A DNA stretch of 64,000 bases, from NCBI GenBank assembly GCA_014155875.1, contig JACEFZ010025811.1, forward strand, positions 562,501 to 626,500, given 5' to 3'. The stretch comes from Cepaea nemoralis. Lineage: Eukaryota > Mollusca > Gastropoda > Stylommatophora > Helicidae. Positions 1-10,977 of this stretch are shown here, in pieces. The notes under the pieces were generated by a model. It did no database searches, had not been told where the DNA came from, and was given only the letters and a program-made list of their open reading frames with translations. Both the position numbers and the translations under genes were made by a program. Numbering within the stretch: position 1 is the first letter of the stretch; every line of letters starts with the position of its first letter.

Positions 1-110
1 ACTTCTGTCTTGTGTTTGCTGTGTTTGTCAATGCTGATGGTACAGACTTCTGTCTCATGTTTGCTGTGTTTGTCAATGCTGATGGTACAGACTTCTGTCT
101 CGTGTTGTCC
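1..110. repeat. 45-bp tandem repeat, end of an array cut by the window edge
   Basis: Two and a bit copies of a 45-bp unit beginning ACTTCTGTCT and ending TGATGGTACAG are visible. The third copy breaks off and runs straight into the 52-bp array. The array probably continues to the left of the window. Confidence 0.75.
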
Positions 111-3100
111 TATCTCTGCCTTCCCCTGACAACTGGACATTGTCCATGGGTGTCTGCTGCCCTGTCTCTCTCTGCCTTCCCCTGACAACTGGACATTGTT
201 CATAATTGTCTGCTGTCCTGTCTGTACCTTCCCCTGACAACTGGACACTGTTCATGGGTGTCTGCTGTCCTATCTCTGCCTTCCCCTGACAACTGGACAT
301 TGTTCATGAGTCTGCTGTCCTGTCTCTACCTTCCCTTGACAACTGGACATCGTTCATAATTGTCTGCTGTCCTGTCTGTACCTTCCCTTGACAACTGGAC
401 ATTTTTCATAATTATCTGCTGTCCTGTCTGTACCTTTCCCTGGCAACTGGACATTGTTCATGGGTGTGTGCTGTCCTATCTCTGCCTTCCCCTGACAACT
501 GGACATTGTTCATAATTGTCTGCTGTCCTGTCTGTACCTTCCCTTGACAACTGGACATTGTTCATAATTGTCTGCTGTCCTGTCTGTACCTTCCCCTGAC
601 AACTGGACATTGTCCATAAGTGTCTGCTGTACTGTCTCTACCTTCCTCTGACAACTGGACTTTGTTCATGAGTGTCTGCTGCCCTGTCTCTCTCTGCCTT
701 CCCCTGACAACTGGACATTGTTCATGGGTGTGTGCTGTCCTATCTCTACCTTCCCCTGAGAACTGGACATTGTTCATGGGTATGTGCTGTCCTATCTCTA
801 CCTTCCTCTGACAACTGGACATTGTTCATGGGTGTCTGCTGTCCTATCTCTGCCTTCCTCTGACAACTGGACATTGTTCATGGGTGTCTGCTGTCCTATC
901 TCTGCCTTCCCCTGACAACTGGACATTGTTCATGAGTGTCTGCTGCCCTGTCTCTCTCTGCCTTCCCCTGACAACTGGACATTGTTCATGGATGTGTGCT
1001 GTCCTGTCTCTACCTTCCCCTGACAACTGGACATTGTTCATGGGTATGTGCTGTCCTATCTCTACCTTCCTCTGACAACTGGACATTGTTCATGGGTGTC
1101 TGCTGTCCTATCTCTGCCTTCCCCTGACAACTGGACATTGTTCATAATTGTCTGCTGTCCTGTCTGTACCTTCGCTTGACAACTGGACATTGTTCATAAT
1201 TGTCTGCTGGCCTGTCTATACCTTCCCTTGACAACTGGACATTGTTCATAATTGTCTGCTGTCCTGTCTGTACCTTCCCCTGACAACTGGACATTGTTCA
1301 TGAGTGTGTGATATCCTGTCTGTACCTTCCCCTGACAACTGGACATTGTTCATGAGTGTGTGGTATCCTGTCTGTACCTTCCCCTGACAACTGGACATTG
1401 TTCATGAGTGTTGATGTCCTGTCTCTACCTTTCCTTGACAACTGGAAATTGTTCATGAGTGTGTGATATCCTGTCTCTGCCTTCCCCTGACAACTGGACA
1501 TGGTTCATAATTGTCTGCTGTCCTGTCTGTACCTTCCCCTGACAACTGGACATTGTTCATGGGTGTCTGCTGTCCTATCTCTGCCTTCCCCTGACAACTG
1601 GACATTGTTCATGAGTCTGCTGTCATGTCTCTGCCTTCCACTGACAACTGAACATTGTCCATGAGTGAGTGCTGTCCTGTCTCCACCTTCCCTTGACATC
1701 TGGACATTGTCCATCAGTGTCTACTGTCCTGTCTCTGCCTTCCCCTGACAATTGGACATTGTCCATCAGTGTCTGCTGTTCTGTCTCTGCCTTCCCCTGA
1801 CAACTGGACATTGTTCATGAGTGTGTGATGTCCTGTCTCTACCTTCCTCTGACAACTGGACATTGTTCATAATTGTCTGCTGTCCTGTATGTACCTTCCC
1901 TTGACAACTGGACATTGTTCATAATTGTCTGCTGTCTTGTCTGTACTTTCCCCTGACAACTGGACATTGTTCATAATTGTCTCCTGTCCTTCTCTACCTT
2001 CCCCTGACAACTGGACATTGTTCATGAGTGTGTGCTGTCCTGTCTCTACCTTCCTCTGACAACTGGACATTGTTCATAATTGTCTGCTGTCCTATATGTA
2101 CCTTCCCTTGACAACTGGACATTGTTCATAATTGTCTGCTGTCTTGTCTGTACCTTCCCCTGACAACTGAACATTGTTCATGAGTATGTGATATCCTATC
2201 TGTACCTTCCCCTGACAACTGGACATTGTTCATGGGTGTGTGATATCCTGTCTGTTCCTTCCCCTGACAACTGGACATTGTTCATGAGTGTGTGATATCC
2301 TGTCTGTTCCTTCCCCTGACAACTGGTCATTGTTCATGAGTGTGTGATATCCTGTCTGTACCTTACCCTGACAACTGGACATTGTCCATGGGTGTGTTAT
2401 ATCCTTTCTGTTCCTTCCCCTGAGAACAGGACATTGTTCATGAGTGTGTGATATCCTGTCTGTTCCTTCCCCTGACAACTGGATATTGTTCATGGGTGTG
2501 TGATATCCTGTCTGTTCCTTCCCCTGACAACTGGACATTGTTCATGAGTGTGTGATATCCTGTCTGTTCCTTCCCCTGACAACTGGACATTGTTCATGAG
2601 TGTGTGATATCCTGTCTGTACCTTCCCCTGACAACTGGACATTGTTCATGAGTGTGTGATATCTTGTCTGTACCTTCCCCTGACAACTGGACATTGTTCA
2701 TGAGTGTGTGATATCCTGTCTGTACCTTCCCCTGACAACTGGACATTGTTCATGAGTGTGTGATATCCTGTCTGTACCTTCCCCTGACAACTGGACATTG
2801 TCCATGAGTGTCTGCTGTCCTATCTCTACCTTCCTCTGACAACTGGACATTGTCCATGAGAGTCTGCTGTCCAGTTTCCAGCTTCCTGACAATTGGACAT
2901 TGTCCATCAGTGTCTGCTGTCCTGTCTCTGCCTTCCTCTGACAACTGGACATTGTTCATGAGTGTGTGCTGTCCTGTCTCTGCCTTCCTCTGACAACTGG
3001 ACATTGTCCATGAGTGTGTGCTGTCCTATCTCTACCTTCCTCTGACAACTGGACATTGTCCATGAGTGTGTGATATCCTGTCTGTACCTTCCCCTGACAA

Positions 3101-3111
3101 CTGGACATTGT
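105..3111. repeat. 52-bp minisatellite, about 58 diverged copies
   Basis: The core CCTGACAACTGGACATTGTTC recurs about every 52 bp for 3 kb; exact 52-bp spacing is visible, for example at 2521 and 2573. Sub-variants are clustered: ATAATTGTCTGCTG, GAGTGTGTGATATCC and GGGTGTCTGCTG types. This indicates local unit turnover. It lies upstream of the first visible TPR exon, presumably in a TPR intron. Open frames across it arise only from the periodicity. Confidence 0.9.
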
Positions 3112-4490
3112 TCGACTGGACAGTTGTAGTATAGCAACATAGACTGGACAGTTGTAGTATAGCAACATAGACTGGACAGTTGTAGTATAGTAACATAGAC
3201 TGGACAGTTGTAGTATAGTAACACAGACTGGACAGTTGTAGTATAGTAACACAGACTGGACAGTTGTAGTATAGTAACACAGACTGGTCAGTTGTAGTAT
3301 AGTAACATAGACTGGACAGTTGTAGTATAGTAACATAGACTGGACAGTTGTAGTATAGCAACACAGACTGGTCAGTTGTAGTATTGTAACACAGACTGGT
3401 CAGTTGTAGTATAGTAACATAGACTGGACAGTTGTAGTATAGCAACACAGACTGGTCAGTTGTAGTATAGTAACATAGACTGGACAGTTGTAGTATAGCA
3501 ACACAGACTGGTCAGTTGTAGTATAGCAACACAGACTGGTCAGTTGTAGTATAGTAACATAGACTGGACAGTTGTAGTATAGTAACATAGACTGGACAGC
3601 TGTAGTATAGCAATACAGACTGGTCAGTTGTAGTATAGTAACACAGACTGGTCAGTTGTAGTATAGTAATATAGACTGGACAGTTGTAGTATAGTAACAT
3701 AGACTGGACAGTTGTAGTATAGTAATATAGACTGGACAGTTGTAGTATAGTAACGTAGACTTGTCAATTGTAGTATAATAACATAGACTTGTCAGTTGTT
3801 GTATAGTAATGTAGACTGGTCAGTTGTAGTATAGTAACATAAACTGGTCAGTTGTAGTATAGTAACATAGACTGGTCAGTTGTAGTATAGTAACATAGAC
3901 TGGACAGTTTTAGTATAGTAACATAGACTGGACAGTTTTAGTATAGTAACATAGACTGGACAGTTGTAGTATAGTAACGTAGACTTGTCAGTTGTAGTAT
4001 AGTAACGTAGACTTGTCAGTTGTAGTATAGTAACGTAGACTTGTCAATTGTAGTATAGTAACGTAGACTGGTCAGTTGTAGTATAGTAACATAGACTGGT
4101 CAGTTGTAGTATAGTAACATAGACTGGTCAGTTGTAGTATAGTAACATAGACTGGACAGTTGTAGTATAGTAACGTAGACTTGTCAATTGTAGTATAGTA
4201 ATGTAGACTGGTCAGTTGTAGTATAGTAACATAGACTGGACAGTTGTAGTATAGTAACGTAGACTTGTCAATTGTAGTATAGTAACGTAGACTGGTCAGT
4301 TGTAGTATAGTAACATAGACTGGTCAGTTGTAGTATAGTAACGTAGACTTGTCAATTGTAGTATAGTAATGTAGACTGGTCAGTTGTAGTATAGTAACAT
4401 AGACTTGTCAGTTGTAATATAGTACGTAGACTTGTCAGTTGCAGTATAGTAACATAGACTGGTCAGTTGTAATATAGCAACAAAGACTTA
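3111..4490. repeat. 28-bp minisatellite, about 49 copies
   Basis: The unit GACTGGACAGTTGTAGTATA plus GTAACATA repeats every 28 bp (for example starts at 3142 and 3170). Variants alternate GGACAG/GGTCAG/TTGTCA and ACATAG/ACGTAG/ACACAG. It abuts the 52-bp array directly. The shared ACTGGACA at the joint suggests one array was seeded from the other. Confidence 0.9.
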
Positions 4491-4522
4491 GCCGTTTTTT
4501 GTTGTCTTTTTTGTTGTTGTTG

Positions 4523-4760
4523 CATATCCCTTACAGGACGTTGCAGTCAACCCAGCATTTTTCAGCTGCTGTTGATGTACTAGGTAAGTGTTACGTACAG
4601 TAGTTTGCTATTGCTTTCTGAACGACCGGCTCACATACCCCCGTAAGTTACCAACGTGGCGCAAACCGCTGCGATTCTCGCAGCTGCTGTATTCCCCACG
4701 TGGATATACAGGATTGCAAACAATGTCGTTAACTCCTTGGCCAGGGAGACCGTAGCTTGG
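4523..4760 (-). mobile_element. SINE-A copy (tRNA-derived)
   Basis: Reverse-oriented copy of a repeat of about 230 bp seen at least ten times here. The 3' part reads GGATATGCAAC...TCCTGTAA on its own strand, and the 5' head carries a Pol III A-box-like TGGCC(A/T)AGG. It ends 60 bp before TPR exon A. Confidence 0.7.
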
Positions 4761-4827
4761 CAGTTGCTGTAGAGTAATTTGTGGATGGCATAGTTAATGG
4801 AGCGACATGATTTCTGTTAAATTTCAG

Positions 4828-4938
4828 ACTTCATGGTCGGAGCAGGAGCGTGTCTACAAGGAGGAGATCAAAATGTTGGAGATGAGATGTGATGAGCTGA
4901 CCAAACAAAATAGCGCTCTTCATGAGCAAATGTCAAAA
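4828..4938 (+). CDS. TPR: TPR exon A
   Basis: 111 nt, 37 codons, phase 0 to 0, preceded by AAATTTCAG and followed by GTAAGA. It encodes TSWSEQERVY through LHEQMSK, a charged heptad-like helix matching the TPR segment around WEEQER...CEDLEKQN. A 36-bp minisatellite starts about 50 bp past the donor. Confidence 0.85.
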
Positions 4939-7900
4939 GTAAGAGTGATTATAGTAATTTTGGGTATTGCTATTGTGGTACAATATTGCTGATTATATAT
5001 CTCTTGTGGTACAGTATTGTACCTTGCTGAGTATATAACTCTTGTGGTACAATATTGTACCTTGCTGAGTATACAGCTCTTGTGATACAATATTGTAGCT
5101 TACTGAGTATATGTCTTGTGGTACACTATTTTACTGAGTATATATCTCATCTTGTGGTATAATACCTTACTGAGTATATATCTCATCGTGTGGTACAATA
5201 TCTTACTGAGTATATATCTCATCTTGTGGTACAATATATTACTGAGTATATATCTCATCTTGTGGTACAATATCTTACTGAGTATATATCTCATCTTGTG
5301 GTACAATATCTTACTGAGTATATATATATATTTCATCTTGTGGTACAATATCTTACTGAGTATATATCTCATCTTGTGGTACAATATCTTACTGAGTATA
5401 TATCTCATCTTGTAGTAGAATACCTTACTGAGTATATATCTCATCTTGTGATACAATACATAACTGAGTATATCATCTTTTGGTACAATACATTACTCAG
5501 TATATAACTCTTGTGGTACAATACATTGCTGAGTACATACCTCATCTTGTGGTACAATACATTACTCAGTATATAATTCATAATTTACTGTTTTGAAACA
5601 TTCACTTGTAGGACAAAATTTGCGCATTAATCAATTTAGCTCCATTGTCATGTTATTCTCAATGTTCAGCATAACTGCCATGACATACTGTTCTCTGTAT
5701 ACACAATGTAGCTCCATTGTCATGTTATTCACAATGTTCAGTATAACTGCCATGACATACTGTTCTTTGTGTACACAGCTGAGCTCGCAGGTAGTCAGCA
5801 TTCAACAGTCGTCAGGCCAGCACGCTGGGGCCAGTCCGGGCACACCTGTCAGAGATGAGCAGGGCAAGACATCCCAACAGCTGCTGGAAGTCATCAGGTA
5901 TACATCGACTCATGTCTGATGTCATTGTCTCAAATCTTTTCTTTTTGTATGTTACTGTTTTTTTAATGTCTTTTTTATGTGACTGTTCCGTTTATTAAAA
6001 AAAATAATTTTATAAGACATTTTCTTGTGTGGACATTTTCTTATGTGATGTTTTTCTTGTGTGGACTTTTCTTATGTCTCCCGTGTGTTGCGGGGGCCCA
6101 TAAGGGAAGCAAAGAATAGCAACACTGCAGCCTACCACGCATGTCATAAGAGGCGACTAAGGAGGCTTGATGGTTCCGTCACCCTGCTACTGAGTGAGTG
6201 CGTGGCGCGACACTGTGAGCTGTGAGTTTCGTGTGAAATGCTTGTTAATCTGCCCGAGGTTTTTTTTGGAATGTGACTGCATGTTCGGAGCGATGGCAGA
6301 TGGCTATGTCTCAGAGTTGACCGGTTTTTGCCTTATGCAGAAATGCGTGGCTGCTGGGCTTCTGGTTGACTGCCACTACCATCGATGATGAACTGTATTT
6401 TGTGGACTGTGTGGTTGAACATCTAGGAAACATCCAGATGGGAAAATGATTACCGATTCCATCAGAAATGAACTGGGTGTTTTGTGAGGGACTATTGTGT
6501 TGACATTCTGGCGGCGGCATTATGCACAGTGTATCTGTGCGGGCTGTTGTTTGTCGAGACTCCTGTCTTTTCCACTTTTCACATTGGGCAGTGGGGAGCA
6601 TTTTGTGTGATATTCACTGGCACAGGAACGGAGCATAATGGGGATGACCCGTTGCTGTGAAGTTGGAACTGCAACTAACTAACTAACTTTTCTTATGTGA
6701 TGTTTTTCTTGTGTGAATGTTATGTTTTTCTCCTCCTTATGTGACACTATCTTTGTTCTAATATGTGAATGTTTTTCCCCCCACTCATGCAGAAAGTGGT
6801 TCATTCAGTCAACTTGAGTCGTTGAGTGATGTGATTATTGGCTGCTCACACAAGAGGTGGTTCATTCAGTCAACGTGAGTCATTGAGTGATGTGATTATT
6901 GAATGCTCACATACACACATGCGATTGTTCATTCAGTCAACTTGAGTCATTGAGCGATGTGATTATTGGCTGCTCACTCACACAGGAGGTGGGTCATTCA
7001 GTCAACTTGAGTCATTGAGTGATGTGATTATTGGATGCTGACGCTCACACTAACACTCACACAGGAGGTGGTTCATTCAGTCAACTTGCACGTCATTCAG
7101 TGATGTGATTATTGGATACTCACTCACACAGGAGGTGGTTCATTCAGTCAATTTGTGTGTCATTCAGTGATGTGATTATTGGATACTCACACGGGAGATG
7201 GTTCATTCAGTCAACTTGAGTCATTGAGTGATGTGATTATTGGATGCTCACTCACACTTGAAGTTCATTCAGTCAACTTGAGTCATTGAGTGATGTGATT
7301 GTTGAATGCTCACTCACACATGAGGTGGTTCGTTCAATCAACATGTACGTCATTGAGTGATGTCATTATTGGATGCTCACTCACACAAAAGGTGGTTCAT
7401 TCAGTTAACTTGTGCATCATTGAGTGATGTGATTATTGGATGCTCACTCACACACAAGGTGGTTAATTCAGTTTGATGTGATGTTTCATTTGAAATTCCT
7501 TGACTGGCACATGTCTATCAAACACATCAGTTAAGGTCTTCATCCATAATTCCAGCGCTTCTCTGGGTTAGGAAGTTGAGAAATATTGTCTAGAGGTTAA
7601 GTGAGGAAGTCCTGTAAAAATGCATTTCAATTAAAAAATTTTTGTAACGTCTGTATTTTACACTTATGTGTTTATGTTTGGGAGTTTTAATTCCTTTTTA
7701 GACCATGTGCAACATATTGGTTATGATTGTTCATTGCACAATAGGGTACGGTGCATTCTATTATGTTGTTTGAGCAAGTTACATAAATGTGATATATAAA
7801 TGTTGAAGATGATTTAGTTATTCTAGTAGCTTGTTTTACTGTTTGTGGGAAGTTGTATGATGCAATTATATTTCCCCACGTTATGTTGGATTTGTTGGTG

Positions 7901-10900
7901 TCAGTGTTGAAGCCTCCAAGTGTATGATTTTCTTCCCGATAGTGAACACCACATCTATCATGGTAGGAAGTATTTGTACCAGACATGTCCAGGGCTAGGA
8001 TTTTGATAGAGATAGCCAGTTATCAGGGGTGTGCAGTTCTGAAGTTTTAGTTCCAACCAGATACATTCTATTTCTCTATTTTCAAAGTCTTGCCTATGGT
8101 GAATATTTAGTAAATTAGAAATATAGACTGCTAGACCTGTCTCTTGCTTCCTTAAGGGATCTCTTCTACAAAATTTATACCCTTTTATAGAGATGTCCTC
8201 ATCTGAAATGTTTTCATTTAGTCTACTTTCACTAAGGCTGAATAAATGAACATTTTGATTAAGAATAAGGGATAACTATGACAGATTACCAAACAAGTGG
8301 CAAATGTTTAAATGCCCAAGGTGGATTCCCGATTTGCTGAGCCTGTGTTGACACTTGCCAGACATTTCACCCACGCATTAAGTGTAAATTAAGCACAATT
8401 AAGCAAAAATACAAGATAATAAAAATTAAAACAAAATTTTCCTGTAGTGAATTTGAATAACGAAGACACTAACAATAGATTGCATGATTTATTGCCTGGC
8501 ATATTTCGCTGCATCTCGTTAGGTACATACTGCAGAATTCTCACAACATAAAGTAAAATAACTAGATAAATCCTTCAAGCTGAAATATACACATGTTTGC
8601 ACAGTAATGTCAATTGATACATGATAGTTTAAAATTACTGTGGTAAATAATTGACATTACTATGCGAACATGTGTATATTTCATCTTGAAGTATTTATCT
8701 AGTTATTTTACATTTAGTGTGAATTTTGCAGTATGTACCTGACGAGATGCAGCGAAATATGCCAGGCAGTAAATCATGTAATCAATTGTTTATGTCTTCA
8801 TTGTTTAATAAAAATTCACAATTACACTAAATTACATCATATTTATCAGTTAGTATCAGTAATATAAATCTATATGAAATGACAATATTATAATGTCTTT
8901 AACAAAAGAGACCAAGAAAGAATGCTAAACACAGACAGAACGAGGTAAAACGTCAGAATATATAACAATGAATTAGCTAAGTAGCCAGATGCTATTCAAA
9001 AGAATGAATAAATGACTTTACAAGTCATTGTTTATGTTTAAAGGTGGGTGGCCCACTTGGGAAATAAACTGTCAAACAAAATAAAGCTTTAAACAGTAAG
9101 CAATTTCAGGGAGGAAGCTATTATACCAATATCAAAGCGTATAGGGCACAGTTTTTGATACATATCCTATCTTGCAGGTCTGTATTGTACCAACATCATA
9201 AATGCTTGATTAAGTGCTGCTGGACTAAAATGCATCAAGTGTATAAGTTCTGGACTCCAGTGAAATGGGAATTGTTGTCTGCAAGCTGGTTCTTGGCTGA
9301 TGTGAGCTTGGTGTGTTAGTGTCATTACTGCCATGCGTATTTGTCGATGTGGGCAACGAAGGTTCCTTGCCAAGGAGGGGAGAGAACATGTCCTGGTAGT
9401 TACCTCCTTCCTGTGTGAAGGTGGGCTTAGGAAGGAGAGGTTCATTTATTCTTGGTGGCATGTGTGTACCTTGAGTGGCAAGATTTCGGGAGTCAGATGC
9501 CAGCAAACATTAATCTCATGTAATGAGGGTGTTTTGACTGTCTTGGAAGTCTGGTTTATCAGTAATCAATGCCCTGCGTGTCTGTGTATTGGTCGTGTTT
9601 TGTGCTCTTTGTGGATATTTGATATTTTTTGCCAGCAAATTACTACCTAATGTAGATTTGTGGATTTAGTCTCTATACAGTCATTTTTTGGGTCCGCCTG
9701 TCTGTGATGTGAAGAAGGGCGTGTTGTTGATTAAGTGTACATTATACTGAGTACAAAAAGTCTCTAGGGTGTTAATGTTTATGCTCACACACGCAAGAGG
9801 TGGTTCATTCAGTCAACATGAATCATTGAGTGATGTGATTATTGGCTGCTCACACTACATACAAAGTGGTTTATTGAGTCAGCTTGAGTCATTGAGTGAT
9901 GTGATAATTGGCTACTCACACTCACACATGAGATGATTCATTCAGTCAAAATGTCATCACACCCAGCATGCATTAGTATAAAGATATTTGAGTGTAGCTC
10001 GTATTTCATTGATGTGAAAACATGTCGTTATTACTTAGATGTAAGTTAGAACATGTGTTGTCACACTTCAGGTGCCATTAATGTGAAGATGTTTCCTTTG
10101 TCTCAGAATTTTGCGTAGGGAAAAAGAGATTGCTGAGACCAAGCTGCAAGTGGTTCAGACGGAATGTTCTAGAATTAAGCAGTGGCACACTTCCTTAGAG
10201 AAACAGTTGGAGGAAGTCAGCAAGAATCTGGCAGAGGAAAGGCAGAGATCACAGGTAATGTGTTCAGGATCGAGATTACAGGTAGAGTGTTTAGTGTCAA
10301 GAATACAGGTAGAGTGTTTAGTGTAGAGATTACAGGTAAAGTGTTTTGTGTAGAGATTACAGGTAACGTGTTTGATTGTGTGTGTCTGCTGGGTTGATTG
10401 TGTATGTCTGCTGGGTTGATTGTGCGTGAAGTACAAGTACAGTGAGGTTTTTGACCATGTCTGCTGGGTTGATTATGTATGAAGTGCAAGTACAGTGAGG
10501 TTTCTGGCCGTGTCTGCTGGGTTGATTGTGTGTGAAGTGCAAGCACAAGGAGGTTTGCGGCCATGTCTGCTGGGTTGATTGTGTGTGAAGTGCAAGTACA
10601 GTGAGGTTTCTGGCCGTGTATGCTAGGTTGATTGTGTGTGAAGTGCAAGCACAAGGAGGTTTGTGGCCGTGTCTGCTGGGTTGATTGTGTGTGAAGTGCA
10701 AGTACAGTGAGGTTTCTGGCCGTGTATGCTGGGTTGATTGTGTGTGAAGTGCAAGCACAAGGAGGTTTGTGGCCATGTCTGCTGGGGCTGATAGCACTCT
10801 CTACAGCTGTAGTCTTGTCTTGTGCAGGTGAATGCTAAGACTGTGGCCAATCAGATGGAGCTGATGAGGAAAGTTGAGGAAGAGTTGCTGCGGGATGAGC

Positions 10901-10941
10901 GTGATCAACTTCTTAATAGCAAACAAGAGCTGGAGTCTAAT
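4828..10941 (+). CDS. TPR: Nucleoprotein TPR, partial gene (four internal exons; span)
   Basis: Four exons join in phase into 164 residues that align without interruption to the N-terminal coiled coil of animal TPR, the filament protein of the nuclear-pore basket that acts in mRNA export and spindle-checkpoint docking. Landmarks are WSEQERVYKEE (vertebrate WEEQERMLKDE), CDELTKQN, a GKTSQQLLEVIR block, RREKEIAETK (near identical to vertebrate), AEERQRS and LLRDERDQL. Exon phases are 0/0, 0/2, 2/0 and 0/0, all with GT-AG borders. Upstream exons lie left of the window. No downstream exon was found by eye in the next 7 kb, so the 3' continuation is unresolved. Recognition is from family knowledge, not a search. 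Confidence 0.85.
4985..5592. repeat. 36-bp minisatellite in TPR intron A-B
   Basis: About 16 copies of TTACTGAGTATATATCTCAT followed by CTTGTGGTACAATATC, spaced 36 bp (TTACTGAG at 5167 and 5203). Ends are degenerate. Both strands show long open frames because the unit is a multiple of three. Confidence 0.9.
5637..5780. repeat. 72-bp tandem duplication ending at a 3' splice site
   Basis: Two copies begin TAGCTCCATTGTCATG at 5637 and 5709. The second copy contains the working acceptor GTGTACACAG of TPR exon B. The equivalent site in the first copy reads TATACACAAT, so its AG is lost. Confidence 0.85.
5779..5897 (+). CDS. TPR: TPR exon B
   Basis: 119 nt: acceptor TACACAG, phase 0 start, donor AG|GTATAC leaving 2 nt. 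It encodes LSSQVVSIQQ...GKTSQQLLEVI plus the first two bases of Arg. It corresponds to the vertebrate stretch LSDKVV...SQEQILEILR. The middle (SSGQHAGASPGTP) is a low-complexity linker, as is usual here. Confidence 0.85.
6068..6685 (+). repeat. Dispersed repeat R1, about 620 bp
   Basis: Matches in reverse complement most of 19630-20395, including CATGTCATAAGAGGCGACTA, CATTCTGGCGGCGGCATTAT and GGAACGGAGCATAATGGGGA near the end, then a short ACTAACTAACTAAC tail. The tail suggests retroposition. No protein was recognised. Confidence 0.75.
6790..7470. repeat. 65-bp minisatellite with CACACA linkers
   Basis: About ten copies of GGTGGTTCATTCAGTCAACTTGAGTCATTGAGTGATGTGATTATTGG-type units (broken into <=20-mers: TTCATTCAGTCAACTTGAGT, GAGTGATGTGATTATTGG). 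Unit length varies from about 55 to 75 bp through the CACTCACACA linker. A small satellite of the same family is at 9785-9950. Confidence 0.85.
7470..8330 (-). mobile_element. Non-LTR retrotransposon endonuclease remnant
   Basis: Read on the minus strand, shifted frames give SESRLNENISDEDISIKGYK, then FNTDTNKSNITWG, QATRITKSSSTFIYHIYV and VPYCAMNNHNQYV. Next comes a KYR-FKNF-like linker. These match the endonuclease/phosphatase domain of LINE ORF2 (GDFN, T-R-T-STLIDHIYVS, SDHYPV). The GDFN glycine-aspartate and the SDH catalytic triplet are lost, and several stops are present, so the copy is dead. Confidence 0.7.
8462..8799. mobile_element. Foldback/MITE with arms of about 150 bp
   Basis: The left arm (8462-8615) and right arm (8649-8799) are imperfect reverse complements around a short AT-rich loop. 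The shared core is TTTATTGCCTGGCATATTTC with GCTGCATCTCG. The ends read GAAGACA...TGTCTTC. A larger relative lies at 26842-27339 and a single end at 32381-32460. No coding potential; the host transposon family is not identified. Confidence 0.8.
8830..9780. other. Unassigned intronic DNA
   Basis: AT-rich to 9160, then a more mixed 9160-9650 where both strands have open frames of about 90-105 codons with no recognisable domain and no splice context. It lies in the TPR intron between exons B and C. I see no supported feature. Confidence 0.5.
9785..9950. repeat. Second cluster of the 65-bp minisatellite
   Basis: Three units with TTCATTCAGTCAAC and GAGTGATGTGATTATTGGCT, the same family as 6790-7470 but separated from it by 2.3 kb containing the endonuclease remnant and foldback element. 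Confidence 0.8.
10107..10254 (+). CDS. TPR: TPR exon C
   Basis: 148 nt after TTTGTCTCAG. The 2 nt carried from exon B complete Arg, then ILRREKEIAETK (vertebrate IRREKEIAETR), LQVVQTECSRIKQWHTSLEK and QLEEVSKNLAEERQRSQ. This is the best-conserved TPR block in the window. It ends phase 0 at TCACAG|GTAATG. The donor is the first of five tandem donor-like sites. Confidence 0.9.
10244..10373 (+). repeat. 27-bp tandem array of duplicated 5' splice sites
   Basis: Donor-like ACAG|GTA sites occur at exact 27-bp steps, with GT at 10255, 10282, 10309, 10336 and 10363. Each unit carries about 11 nt like the exon end (AGAGATCACAG / CGAGATTACAG) plus GTA(A/G)NGTGTT. Use of the second or third site would add 9 or 18 in-frame codons. 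A stop (TAG) follows the third site. Confidence 0.9.
10373..10795. repeat. 53-bp minisatellite in TPR intron C-D
   Basis: About eight copies of CTGCTGGGTTGATTGTGTGT + GAAGTGCAAG(T/C)ACA + GTGAGGTTTCTGGCCGTGT. Spacing of 53 bp is exact at 10461, 10514 and 10567. It stops 30 bp before the exon D acceptor tract. Confidence 0.9.
10828..10941 (+). CDS. TPR: TPR exon D
   Basis: 114 nt, 38 codons, phase 0/0, after CTTGTCTTGTGCAG. It encodes VNAKTVANQMELMRKVEEEL then LRDERDQLLNSKQELESN. Aligned to vertebrate TPR it continues exon C directly (KVQVTAKTMAQHEELMKK...REEKERLEQDL), but about ten residues between LMRKVE and LLRDER are missing. The donor AAT|GTCAGT is weaker than the others. Unspliced, the frame stops after three codons. 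Confidence 0.8.
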
Positions 10942-10977
10942 GTCAGTCACTGACACAGTAGTCTGTAGCAGAACAGC

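Noticed and set aside
3111..4490. CRISPR-like array of 28-bp repeats
   Set aside because: Units are contiguous with no spacers, and the setting is an animal intron.
9167..9650. Overlapping open frames of 92-105 codons on both strands
   Set aside because: No domain, no splice signals, no homologue recognised; frames on opposite strands compete.
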